DNA of 64,000 nt from Profundibacterium mesophilum KAUST100406-0324 (lineage in GTDB: Bacteria; Pseudomonadota; Alphaproteobacteria; Rhodobacterales; Rhodobacteraceae): the NCBI RefSeq assembly GCF_009835145.1, contig NZ_APKE01000035.1, forward strand, positions 1-64,000. Direction: 5' to 3'. Each line of letters begins with the position of its first letter. The first letter of the stretch is position 1. This document shows, one piece after another, positions 22,015 to 30,175 of the stretch. The translations under genes and the position numbers were made by a program. A model generated the notes under the pieces. It was not told the DNA's origin. It ran no database searches and saw only the letters and a program-made list of their open reading frames with translations.

Positions 22015-25000
22015 ATGTCAGCCCCAGATCACATCCGCATGGGCGGCGCGCCCGAAGGCTTCGATGCGCTGCTCCTCACCCGCGAGCTTGCCCGCGGCAA
22101 TGGAACGGCCCTTCACGTGGCGCGCGACGACCGGCGCCTCGCGGCGATGCAGGCGGCATTGCGGTTCTACGCGCCCGAACTGCCGGTCTTCACCTTTCCC
22201 GCATGGGATTGCCTTCCATATGACCGGGTGTCTCCGAATGCCGATATCTCGGCCACGCGGATGGCCACGCTGGCGGCGCTGGTTCACGCCATGCCCAAGC
22301 GCTTCGTCCTGCTCACTACGGTCGCGGCCGCGAGCCAGAGGGTGCCGGCCCGCGACACCCTGCGCGAAGCGGCCTTCACCGCGCGGGTCGGTCACAGGCT
22401 CGACGAGCAGGCGCTGCGCCGCTTCCTGTCGCGCATGGGGTTCACCCAGGCGCCATCGGTCGTGGAGCCGGGCGATTACGCTGTGCGCGGTGGCATCATC
22501 GATGTCTGGCCTCCGGGGCATCCCGCACCGGTGCGCCTCGATCTTTTCGGGGACGAGCTCGACAGCGCCCGCCGCTTCGATCCTGGCAGCCAGCGCACCA
22601 CCGACACGTTGCAGATGGTCGAGCTGGCGCCGGTGAGCGAGGTCATCCTGGACGATCCCGCCATCACCCGTTTCCGGCAGAACTACCGCGCCGAGTTCGG
22701 CGCGGCGGGAACCGACGATCCACTCTACGAGGCGGTTTCGGCGGGGCGGAAACATGCCGGTGTCGAACATTGGCTGGGCTTCTTTCACGAACGCCTCGAG
22801 ACGCTCTTCGATTACCTGCCCGATGCCGCGATCTGCCTCGACGACCAGGTGACGGCATCGCGGCTGGCGCGTTGGGAAACGGTCGAGGATGCCTATGACA
22901 GCCGCCGCGAAGCCCTGCAGAGCAAGAAACGGCTCGATTCGGTATACAAGCCCGCCGCGCCCGATCTGCTCTATCTCGACGACGGCGCCTGGGAGCGGGC
23001 GGTCTCGGGCCACAGGCTGGTGCAGTTCAACCCGCTTCCGCAGGCGAGCGGGCCGGGTGTCATCGATGCGGGCGGGCGGATCGGTCGCAACTTCGCTCCC
23101 GAGCGCCAGCAGGAGAACCTCAGCCTGTTCAGCGCGCTTGCCGATCACGTCAAGGAACGGCGCAAGGACGGGCATGTCATCATCGCCAGCTATTCCGACG
23201 GGGCACGCGAGCGCCTGGCCGGCCTGATCGAGGACGAGGGGCTGAGTGCCGCCGAGACGATCGCCGATTTCCGCGACGTGCCGTCGGGCAAGGGGCGGCT
23301 CCTCCTTGCCGTCTGGCCGCTCGAGCATGGCTTCGAGGGGCCGGAGGACGGGGCGCGGCTGACCGTGATCTCCGAGCAGGACGTGCTCGGGGACAGGCTG
23401 ATCCGGCGCGCGCCCAAGAAGCGCCGGGCCGAGAATTTCCTGAGCGAGGCGCAATCGCTCAGCGCCGGGGACCTGGTGGTCCATGTCGATCACGGGGTCG
23501 GCCGCTATACCGGGCTCGAGGTGGTGACGGCGGCCGGCGCGGCCCATGAATGCATCCTGCTCGAATATGCCGGTGGCGACCGCCTCTACCTTCCGGTCGA
23601 GAATATCGAGCTGCTGTCGCGCTACGGCCAGGAGGAGGGGCTGCTCGACAAGCTGGGCGGCGGGGCGTGGCAAGCCAAGAAGGCCAGGCTCAAGCAGCGC
23701 ATCCGGGAGATGGCCGAGCGGCTCATCAAGGTGGCCGCCGAGCGGATGCTGCGAAAGTCCTCCGTTCTGGAGCCGCCCGAGGATCTGTGGTCCGAGTTCT
23801 CGGCCCGCTTTCCCTATGACGAGACCGACGATCAGCTTTCGGCCATCGACGATGTGATGAGCGATCTGGCATCCGGCACGCCCATGGACCGGCTCGTCGT
23901 CGGCGATGTCGGCTTCGGCAAGACCGAGGTCGCGATGCGTGCGGCCTTCATCGCCGCCATGTCGGGCGTCCAGGTGGCGGTGATCGCGCCGACGACCCTC
24001 CTTGCGCGGCAGCATCACAAGAGCTTCGAGGAGCGGTTCCGCGGCTTCCCGATCAATATCGGCAAGCTGTCGCGCTTTGTCGGTTCCAAGGAGGCGGCGC
24101 GAACCCGCGAGGGTCTGACCAATGGCAGCGTCGATATCGTCATCGGAACGCATGCACTTTTGTCCAAGCAGGTGAAGTTCAAGAATCTCGGCCTGATGGT
24201 GATCGACGAGGAGCAGCATTTCGGGGTCAAGCACAAGGAGCGGCTGAAATCGCTGCGCACCGATGTGCATGTCCTGACGCTGACCGCGACGCCGATCCCG
24301 CGCACGCTGCAGCTGTCCTTGACGGGGGTGCGCGATCTCAGCGTCATCGGAACGCCGCCGGTGGATCGTCTCGCGATCCGCACCTATGTCAGCGAGTTCG
24401 ACACGGTGACGATCCGCGAAGCGCTCTTGCGCGAGCATTACCGCGGGGGGCAGAGTTTCTTCGTCGTGCCGCGCGTCGCCGACATTCCCGAAATCGAGAA
24501 GTTCCTGCGCGAGGAGGTTCCCGAGGTCAGTGTCGTGGTGGCGACGGGGCAGATGGCGGCGGGCGAGCTCGATGACCGGATGAACGCTTTTTATGACGGC
24601 AAGTTCGATGTGCTTCTGGCCACCACGATCGTCGAGTCCGGCCTCGACATCCCGACCGCGAACACGATGATCGTGCACCGCGCCGACATGTTCGGCCTGT
24701 CGCAGCTCTACCAGATCAGGGGCCGTGTCGGACGCTCCAAGACCCGCGCCTATGCCTATCTGACGACGCGCCCGCGCGCCAAACTCACGCCGCAGGCCGA
24801 GAAGCGTCTCAGGGTTCTGGGCTCGCTCGACAGCCTCGGCGCCGGCTTCAACCTTGCCAGCCAGGATCTCGATATTCGCGGCGCCGGCAACCTTTTGGGC
24901 GAGGAGCAGTCGGGGCAGGTGCGCGAGGTCGGCTACGAGCTTTACCAATCAATGCTCGAGGAGGCGATCGAGAAGATGAAATCGGGCGAGGGTGAAGGTC

Positions 25001-25470
25001 TCGTCGACGATGCCGAGGATCAATGGGCGCCGCAAATCAATCTCGGCGTGCCGGTGCTGATCCCAGAGGAATACGTGCCCGATCTCGACACCCGGCTCGG
25101 CCTCTACAGGCGCCTGTCGGAGCTGAGCAGCAAGGTCGAGCTGGAGGGGTTCGCAGCCGAGTTGATCGATCGGTTCGGCAAGCTGCCGCGCGAGGTCAAC
25201 ACGCTGCTTTTGGTGGTGCGGATCAAGGCCGAGTGCAAGAAGGCCGGCATCGCCAAGCTCGATGCGGGTCCGAAGGGCGCGACGCTGCAATTTCACAACG
25301 ACCAATTCGCCAATCCCGCGGGTCTTGTCGAATTTCTCAATGAGACCGAGGGCGCGAAGGTGCGCGACAACAAGATCGTCGTGCAGGCGGATTGGAAGCG
25401 TGAGGCCGACAAGATCAAGGGTGCCTTCGCGATCGCGCAATCGCTGGCCCGTCACCGCAAGGCCCGCTGA
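22015..25470 (+). CDS. mfd: Transcription-repair coupling factor
   Basis: An ATP-dependent translocase that removes RNA polymerase stalled at DNA damage and recruits UvrA. The 1151-residue protein has the Mfd order. A UvrB-homology module comes first (DCLPYDRVSPNADI, GGIIDVWPPGHPAPVRLDLFG as two short landmarks GGIIDVWPPG and VRLDLFGDEL). The RNA-polymerase-interaction domain follows (DLVVHVDHGVGRYTGLE). The RecG-like motor has Walker A VVGDVGFGKTEVAM and DEEQHFGVKHKERL, then helicase C-motifs (TTIVESGLDIPTANTMI, QIRGRVGRSKTRAYAY) and the C-terminal TRCF domain. ATG at 22015 is chosen although it has no ribosome site; an upstream TTG frame extension is less likely. Confidence 0.96.
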   Translation: MSAPDHIRMGGAPEGFDALLLTRELARGNGTALHVARDDRRLAAMQAALRFYAPELPVFTFPAWDCLPYDRVSPNADISATRMATLAALVHAMPKRFVLLTTVAAASQRVPARDTLREAAFTARVGHRLDEQALRRFLSRMGFTQAPSVVEPGDYAVRGGIIDVWPPGHPAPVRLDLFGDELDSARRFDPGSQRTTDTLQMVELAPVSEVILDDPAITRFRQNYRAEFGAAGTDDPLYEAVSAGRKHAGVEHWLGFFHERLETLFDYLPDAAICLDDQVTASRLARWETVEDAYDSRREALQSKKRLDSVYKPAAPDLLYLDDGAWERAVSGHRLVQFNPLPQASGPGVIDAGGRIGRNFAPERQQENLSLFSALADHVKERRKDGHVIIASYSDGARERLAGLIEDEGLSAAETIADFRDVPSGKGRLLLAVWPLEHGFEGPEDGARLTVISEQDVLGDRLIRRAPKKRRAENFLSEAQSLSAGDLVVHVDHGVGRYTGLEVVTAAGAAHECILLEYAGGDRLYLPVENIELLSRYGQEEGLLDKLGGGAWQAKKARLKQRIREMAERLIKVAAERMLRKSSVLEPPEDLWSEFSARFPYDETDDQLSAIDDVMSDLASGTPMDRLVVGDVGFGKTEVAMRAAFIAAMSGVQVAVIAPTTLLARQHHKSFEERFRGFPINIGKLSRFVGSKEAARTREGLTNGSVDIVIGTHALLSKQVKFKNLGLMVIDEEQHFGVKHKERLKSLRTDVHVLTLTATPIPRTLQLSLTGVRDLSVIGTPPVDRLAIRTYVSEFDTVTIREALLREHYRGGQSFFVVPRVADIPEIEKFLREEVPEVSVVVATGQMAAGELDDRMNAFYDGKFDVLLATTIVESGLDIPTANTMIVHRADMFGLSQLYQIRGRVGRSKTRAYAYLTTRPRAKLTPQAEKRLRVLGSLDSLGAGFNLASQDLDIRGAGNLLGEEQSGQVREVGYELYQSMLEEAIEKMKSGEGEGLVDDAEDQWAPQINLGVPVLIPEEYVPDLDTRLGLYRRLSELSSKVELEGFAAELIDRFGKLPREVNTLLLVVRIKAECKKAGIAKLDAGPKGATLQFHNDQFANPAGLVEFLNETEGAKVRDNKIVVQADWKREADKIKGAFAIAQSLARHRKAR

Positions 25471-25545
25471 GCGGGAAGGGCGGCGCGGGCAGGAAAGCAC
25501 CGTGCCGCCATCTCGCGCTTCTTTGGGGGAGCCGGCGCGGACCCG

Positions 25546-25947
25546 TTACCGCGCCGTGACGATGATCGTTCCCTTCATCCCGAGCCCGTGATGCGGATCG
25601 CAGTAGTAGCGGTATGTGCCGGGCGTATTGAAGGCATGTCGGTATATCTGACCGGCGGGCACCCTGGCCTGGAACGGCGCAGCCCCTTCGGGCAACGCGA
25701 CATCCTGCGGATGGGCGGCGGCGACCGGGTTTCCGTGAACCGTGTGATCGAGCAAGGAGCCGTTGGAGAAGGCGACCGTGCTTCCCGCCGAAATGGTCAG
25801 GACCGCCGGCGCGAATTGCAGATCATTCGTCATTTCCACGATCGCGTCATCGGCGGCCCTCGGGGCGGCGGTATTGGCGGGGCCGGTCAGCCCGCAGGCT
25901 CCGAGCAGGGTGATGGCGGCGAGCAGGGCGCCGGTCATGGGTCGCAT
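25546..25947 (-). CDS. Plastocyanin/azurin-like copper-binding lipoprotein
   Basis: A 133-residue exported cupredoxin. The N-terminus is a lipoprotein signal (LLAAITLLGACG). The mature domain carries type 1 copper ligands: His in SLLDHTVHGNP, then Cys, His and Met in YYCDPHHGLGMKG, the classic C-x4-H-x4-M spacing of plastocyanin and pseudoazurin types. It would transfer electrons in the periplasm, possibly anchored to a membrane; the partner is unknown. ATG at 25947 follows a TTG and an AAGGA about 11 nt upstream. It is convergent with mfd and upstream of nothing else, so probably monocistronic. Confidence 0.88.
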   Translation of the reverse strand: MRPMTGALLAAITLLGACGLTGPANTAAPRAADDAIVEMTNDLQFAPAVLTISAGSTVAFSNGSLLDHTVHGNPVAAAHPQDVALPEGAAPFQARVPAGQIYRHAFNTPGTYRYYCDPHHGLGMKGTIIVTAR

Positions 25948-26057
25948 CAATGGAACGGTCCTTCTGATGGAGGGTATGGGTCCCCAACCGGCAGGGGCGT
26001 GCCAAAGATTCCCCCCGCCATCGAGAACCCCGCCTCCGATCCCCGTGTATCAGGGCA

Positions 26058-27287
26058 TCACGGCGTCAGGGCACGGGTCCGGAGCATGAGACAAAGCGCG
26101 AGACCCGAGCAGGTGAGTGTTCCCACGACCATGGGCAGGGGCGTGCCGTCGAAGGCGAGCCCGATCGGCGCCGCGATGAAGACCGCGAGGACAGTGGCGA
26201 TCGAACCGGTGACCGAGGATGCCATGCCGGCGACATGCCCCAGAGGTTGCAGTGCCAATGCGTTGAGGTTGCCGAAAGTCAGGCCGGCCATCAAGAAGAT
26301 CGACACCGACCATGCGAAGAAGACGGGAAAGGAGCCCGCTCCGCCGAACCCGGCGAGCGTGAGCAAAAGCAGGGCGGCCGAGATCACCGCCTGCCCCCCG
26401 TATGCGGCAAGCGTGATGCGCCGCATTCCCAGGCGCATCACCAGCGCCGCATTCGTGATCGTCCCGAGACCCGAGAGCAGGGCCATCGCCATGAACCAGA
26501 GCGGGAAGTCGTCGGTGATGCCGAAGACCTCGGCATAGATCTGCTGTACCGAGCTTAGATAGCCGAACATCTGACCGTATCCCAGCGCCATGACCAGGAT
26601 GTAGAGGCGGACCGCCTTGTGGCTCAGCACCTCGCGCAGGGCCGATCGCAAGGCCGCCGCGCGCAGCGGGCGGCGTGCCTCTGGCGGGAGGGTCTCGGGC
26701 TGGCGCAGGTTCAGCCAGACGAGGTTGACCAGACCCAGCAGAACGAAAAGTCCGAATATGCCGCGCCAGCCGAAATACGGCACCACGAGCGATCCGATGA
26801 ACGGTGCGACGGCGGGGATCAGCACGAAGATCATCATCACGAAGGACATGATCTGCGCCATCCGCCGCCCTTCGTAGAGGTCGCGCACCAGCGCGAGCGA
26901 GACGATCCGGGGCCCGGCGGCCCCGAGCCCCTGCAGCAGCCTGGCGACAAGGAGCATCTCGAGCGAGGTGGCGAGGACGGCCAGCACGCTCGCGATGCAA
27001 TAAAGCGCGATGCCGAGCGAGATCGCTCGCTTGCGACCGATCGCGTCGGAGATCGGCCCCGCGAAGAGCGTGCCGATTCCCATGCCCAGAACGAAGGCGG
27101 TGAGAACGAGCTGCGCCCGGTTCGCATCCCGCGGCGCCAGATCGGCCGCAAGCGCGGGCAGGGCGGGCAGCATTGCGTCGATCGAGAAGGCGACGGTTGC
27201 GAAGAGGGTCGCCATCAGGGCGATGAACTCCGCGCGCGAGCGCTTCGGTGGTCTGCCCGCGGCTGCGATGCCCTTCGCTTGGCTCAA
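26058..27287 (-). CDS. Bcr/CflA family drug:proton antiporter (MFS)
   Basis: A 409-residue major-facilitator exporter with about 12 membrane helices. The MFS motif A is present (GPISDAIGRKRAISLG), and the N-terminal FSIDAMLPALPALAADL is typical of the Bcr/CflA drug-resistance family. Likely to expel a small hydrophobic compound; substrate unknown. The start is TTG at 27287, overlapping the stop of the DsbA-like gene (TTGA), so translation is probably coupled. The first in-frame ATG would lie inside helix 1. It is the last gene of a three-gene operon with an acyl-CoA ligase and a DsbA-like protein. Confidence 0.85.
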   Translation of the reverse strand: MSQAKGIAAAGRPPKRSRAEFIALMATLFATVAFSIDAMLPALPALAADLAPRDANRAQLVLTAFVLGMGIGTLFAGPISDAIGRKRAISLGIALYCIASVLAVLATSLEMLLVARLLQGLGAAGPRIVSLALVRDLYEGRRMAQIMSFVMMIFVLIPAVAPFIGSLVVPYFGWRGIFGLFVLLGLVNLVWLNLRQPETLPPEARRPLRAAALRSALREVLSHKAVRLYILVMALGYGQMFGYLSSVQQIYAEVFGITDDFPLWFMAMALLSGLGTITNAALVMRLGMRRITLAAYGGQAVISAALLLLTLAGFGGAGSFPVFFAWSVSIFLMAGLTFGNLNALALQPLGHVAGMASSVTGSIATVLAVFIAAPIGLAFDGTPLPMVVGTLTCSGLALCLMLRTRALTP

Positions 27288-27952
27288 GCGCCGTTCTGGT
27301 CTGGCGTCTGCGCGCCGCTGCCCACCTGGTCCATCAGCTCGTCGATCACCTGGACCCAGAGTTCGGGCGGCTGCGCGCCCGGCATGACATGCTGCTGGCC
27401 GACCACGAAGGTCGGCACGCCCGTGACGCCGCGCGCCCGTGCATGGGCGTCGCGCACCTTGATGTCGGACGCATCCGCATCGCTTTCCATGAGGCGCTCC
27501 GTCATCTCGCGGTCGAGGCCGATCCGGGTGGCGACATCGAGCAGGACCGCGCGGTCGCCGATATCGCGACCTTGGGTGAAATAGTCCGAGAAAAGCGCGG
27601 CCACCGCCGCCGTCTGGCGGCCCTCGAGCCCGGCCCAGTGGATGAGGCGGTGGGCGTCGAGCGTGTTGGGCGTCGTTTCGATGCGCGCGAAGTCGATGTC
27701 GAGACCGGCGGCCTGCGCGGCCTGCTCGATCTGCGCGTAGACCTTCACCGCGTTCTCCCGGCCGCCGAATTTCGTCTCGAGATAGTCGCGGCGTCCCATG
27801 CCGCCGGCCGGCATGTCAGGGTTGAGTTGAAACGGATGCCATTCGAAGGTGAAGGGGTGGCCGGGACGCTCCTTGAGCGCGGCATCGAGATTGGCCTTTC
27901 CGATATAGCACCACGGACAAATCGGATCGGAGAGGATGTCGAGCTTGATCAT
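27284..27952 (-). CDS. DsbA family oxidoreductase, FrnE-like
   Basis: A 222-residue thioredoxin-fold protein of the FrnE/2-hydroxychromene-2-carboxylate isomerase branch. The redox motif CPWC is close to the N-terminus (SDPICPWCYIGK) and the cis-Pro region reads GVTGVPTFVVG. There is no signal peptide, so it acts in the cytoplasm; relatives are linked to oxidative-stress protection or polyketide chemistry. Its ATG overlaps the stop of the upstream ligase gene (ATGA) and its own stop overlaps the downstream transporter start (TTGA). The tight coupling suggests one shared function, perhaps modification and export of an aromatic or toxic compound. Confidence 0.88.
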   Translation of the reverse strand: MIKLDILSDPICPWCYIGKANLDAALKERPGHPFTFEWHPFQLNPDMPAGGMGRRDYLETKFGGRENAVKVYAQIEQAAQAAGLDIDFARIETTPNTLDAHRLIHWAGLEGRQTAAVAALFSDYFTQGRDIGDRAVLLDVATRIGLDREMTERLMESDADASDIKVRDAHARARGVTGVPTFVVGQQHVMPGAQPPELWVQVIDELMDQVGSGAQTPDQNGA

Positions 27953-29490
27953 GGGGTCTGGCCTTTCAGGGAGTGGACGCTGCGCAGCGTCCGGCGCAGC
28001 AGCTTGTTGTTCGCCCCGCGCGGCAACGCCTCGAGCCTGACATAGAGGCGGGGACGCTTGTAGGCGGCGAGACGGTCGGCGCAATGCGCGGCGAGCGTTT
28101 CCTCGGTGATCGGAGCCGCGCTGACGTAGAAGGCGGCGATGACGCTGACATCGGGCCTGACCTCGACCTCGGCCGCGGCGCATTCCACGATGCCGGGGCA
28201 GAGCGCGAGGACCTCCTCGATCTCGAGCGGCGACACCCTGAACCCCCCCGCATTCATCAGATCGTCGTCGCGTCCCAAGTAGCTCACGGCGCCCGTCTCA
28301 TCCATCTGCGCCATGTCGCCGGTCAGGAACCAGCTGCCCGAAAACTTCTCCGACGTCGAAGCGGGGTCACCGAGATAGCCCAGCATCAGCCCCGTATCCC
28401 CGCGCGAGATCGCAAGCTGTCCGGGCGCACCGCGCGGCGCGGGCGCGCCGTCGGGGTTCAGCACCGCCACCCGCCGCCCCGGCTGCGGCCGGCCGAGCGT
28501 TCCGGCCGGCGCGGGATCGGCGGGACTGCCGGATACGAAGGTCGAGCATTCGGACATGCCGTAAGCCTCGTGGATCTCGGTTCGCGTCACGCCGCGCCAA
28601 GCCTCGCGAATGGCCGGTGGAAGCTTCTCACCAGCCGAAAGACCATGGCGCAAAGCCCCCTTGCCGAACTTTTCGGGATGCTTCAGCATCTGCCTGTAAA
28701 CACCCGGCGCAGCAGCAAAAATCGTCACATCATGTTCGCGCAGGAGCGCCGGAAGCCGGGCCGCCGGCGTACCTTCCTCGCTGATGAGCGCCGTGGCGCC
28801 GATCGCCCAAGGGTCCATCAGGCCGGTGCCGAGCGTATATGTCCAGTTGAAGGCCCCAGCATGAAGCAGGCGGTCATCCGGTCCAAGGCCATACCAGCCA
28901 TCGACCATCATTCGCCGTGCCCAGACCGCGCGATGCGCGTGGCACACGGCCCGCGGCGTGCCGGATGTTCCCGACGAAAAGACGATGTAGCCCAAGCGGT
29001 CGGGATCCCCGAGGGCATAGTCCGATGGTGGCAGCGCGCGCATGTCCCCGAGCTCGGCCTGTGTGATCACCGGCCATGGTCCTTGCGGAAGCGCGACGCC
29101 CTCTGCGGCCACGATGACGGACGGCTCGACGATCTGCGCGAGCTTGGTGATCTCGGGCATGGTCAGCTGCGCCGACGTGGGAACCGGTACCATGTCGCAG
29201 GCAAGCGCGGCGAGATAGAGGATCGGGAAGTCGACGGTGTTGCCAAGCCGGATCAGGATACGGCTGCCGGGGGCCAGCGAGCCGCCATGCAGGGCGCGAA
29301 GCCCGCTTGCGGTGCCGCGCACGGCCGCCTCGAGCGCGCCGTAGCTCCAGCTTTGCGGCGCCGCGCCTCCGACGATCTCGAGCGCGGTCTTGCCCGGATG
29401 CCGGCCGGCATGGGCGAGCACATGGGCGGCCATGTTGAACTGCGCCGGTGCGGGCGCGGGGGGCGGGGAATCGTGGATCGCGACTGGCAT
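27949..29490 (-). CDS. AMP-dependent acyl/aryl-CoA synthetase (benzoate-CoA ligase-like)
   Basis: A 513-residue adenylate-forming enzyme that activates a carboxylic acid with ATP and joins it to CoA. Motif order is standard: P-loop-like IVFSSGTSGTPRAVCH, then EAYGMSEC (A5), WFLTGDMAQMDETG (A7), GRDDDLMNAGGFRVSPLEIE (A8) and the C-terminal lysine in GANNKLLRR (A10). The architecture resembles benzoate-, 4-hydroxybenzoate- or acetate-type ligases. ATG at 29490 or a GTG two codons upstream could be the start; neither has a strong ribosome site. It is first in an operon with the DsbA-like protein and the Bcr/CflA transporter. The acid substrate is unknown. Confidence 0.85.
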   Translation of the reverse strand: MPVAIHDSPPPAPAPAQFNMAAHVLAHAGRHPGKTALEIVGGAAPQSWSYGALEAAVRGTASGLRALHGGSLAPGSRILIRLGNTVDFPILYLAALACDMVPVPTSAQLTMPEITKLAQIVEPSVIVAAEGVALPQGPWPVITQAELGDMRALPPSDYALGDPDRLGYIVFSSGTSGTPRAVCHAHRAVWARRMMVDGWYGLGPDDRLLHAGAFNWTYTLGTGLMDPWAIGATALISEEGTPAARLPALLREHDVTIFAAAPGVYRQMLKHPEKFGKGALRHGLSAGEKLPPAIREAWRGVTRTEIHEAYGMSECSTFVSGSPADPAPAGTLGRPQPGRRVAVLNPDGAPAPRGAPGQLAISRGDTGLMLGYLGDPASTSEKFSGSWFLTGDMAQMDETGAVSYLGRDDDLMNAGGFRVSPLEIEEVLALCPGIVECAAAEVEVRPDVSVIAAFYVSAAPITEETLAAHCADRLAAYKRPRLYVRLEALPRGANNKLLRRTLRSVHSLKGQTP

Positions 29491-29534
29491 GATCACGGGC
29501 TAGTCCCGCCGCCCCGGCATTGCAAGCGGCAGCC

Positions 29535-29882
29535 TCAGTCGGTGCGGCCGATCGGCGGCTCGGCGGGGCGGTCGTCGCCGAAATCGCGATCTTCGGAATA
29601 GACATCCTCGCCGACAGGAATGCTGCGCCCGCTGTCGGTGATGCTCTGGTTGTCGTGCAGCTCGTCCATCACAACATCCGAAGGCACGGCGCCTTCAGTG
29701 AACTCCTCGATCTCCTCGCGCGCCTCGTTCGGTGTCAGCTCGAGCCGCTCGGCAAGATAGCTCACGAGCCGTTCGCGGTCTCCCTCGATATTTGCCAGAT
29801 CGGTGCGATCGGCCCGCGGCCAGGTCTGCTCCATCCGGTCGAGAAAGGCCGGCCAGTTATCTGCGACGGTCTTCCATTTCAT
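29535..29882 (-). CDS. Small acidic CsbD-like protein
   Basis: A 115-residue cytoplasmic protein. The first 60 residues (MKWKTVADNWPAFLDRMEQ, then DLANIEGDRERLVSYLAERL) resemble the CsbD stress-protein fold, with the characteristic Trp-rich start and the D..I.G.R..L pattern. The second half is acidic and probably disordered (SEDRDFGDDRPAEPP). CsbD proteins are often induced by general stress, but their molecular role is not known. ATG at 29882 has AAGGAGAG about 7 nt upstream. The similarity is weak, so the family call is tentative. Confidence 0.6.
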   Translation of the reverse strand: MKWKTVADNWPAFLDRMEQTWPRADRTDLANIEGDRERLVSYLAERLELTPNEAREEIEEFTEGAVPSDVVMDELHDNQSITDSGRSIPVGEDVYSEDRDFGDDRPAEPPIGRTD

Positions 29883-30021
29883 CACGCTCTCTCCTTGGCT
29901 TGGACGGGGGCTTGGTCGGGAAGGCAATGCCCCGCCCGCCAAGAGAGTTCCCGCGCCCCGTCCCGCCGGCGGGTGGCCGCGCCCCGCCAAAGGGCACGCC
30001 AAGGGCACGGGGCCCGGACAG

Positions 30022-30171
30022 TCAACGGAAGGGCGCCGGCGCCCGTGTCACGTGATCGACCGTGTCGACCGCGAGCCGCACGGGCAGGGTCACGATCTTG
30101 ACCGGAACGGTCACCGCGGCGCAGCCCGACAGAAAAAGCGCGCCGATCAGCGCGCCGATGGAAAGTTTCAT
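30022..30171 (-). CDS. Very small lipoprotein (49 residues), unrecognised
   Basis: A 49-residue lipoprotein precursor. The signal peptide ends in a clear lipobox (GALFLSGC, lipid-modified Cys17), leaving a mature chain of about 33 residues (VPVKIVTLPVRLAVDTVDHV). ATG at 30171 has GAGGA 8 nt upstream. Its start lies 4 bp after the stop of the large peptide-binding protein on the same strand, so the two are probably co-transcribed. No function can be assigned. Confidence 0.7.
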   Translation of the reverse strand: MKLSIGALIGALFLSGCAAVTVPVKIVTLPVRLAVDTVDHVTRAPAPFR

Positions 30172-30175
30172 CCTG

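Noticed and set aside
22018-24948. 976-codon open frame on the minus strand opposite mfd
   Set aside because: GC-rich third positions of mfd create long antisense frames. The peptide has no domain and repeats Arg/Glu/His-rich composition typical of shadows.
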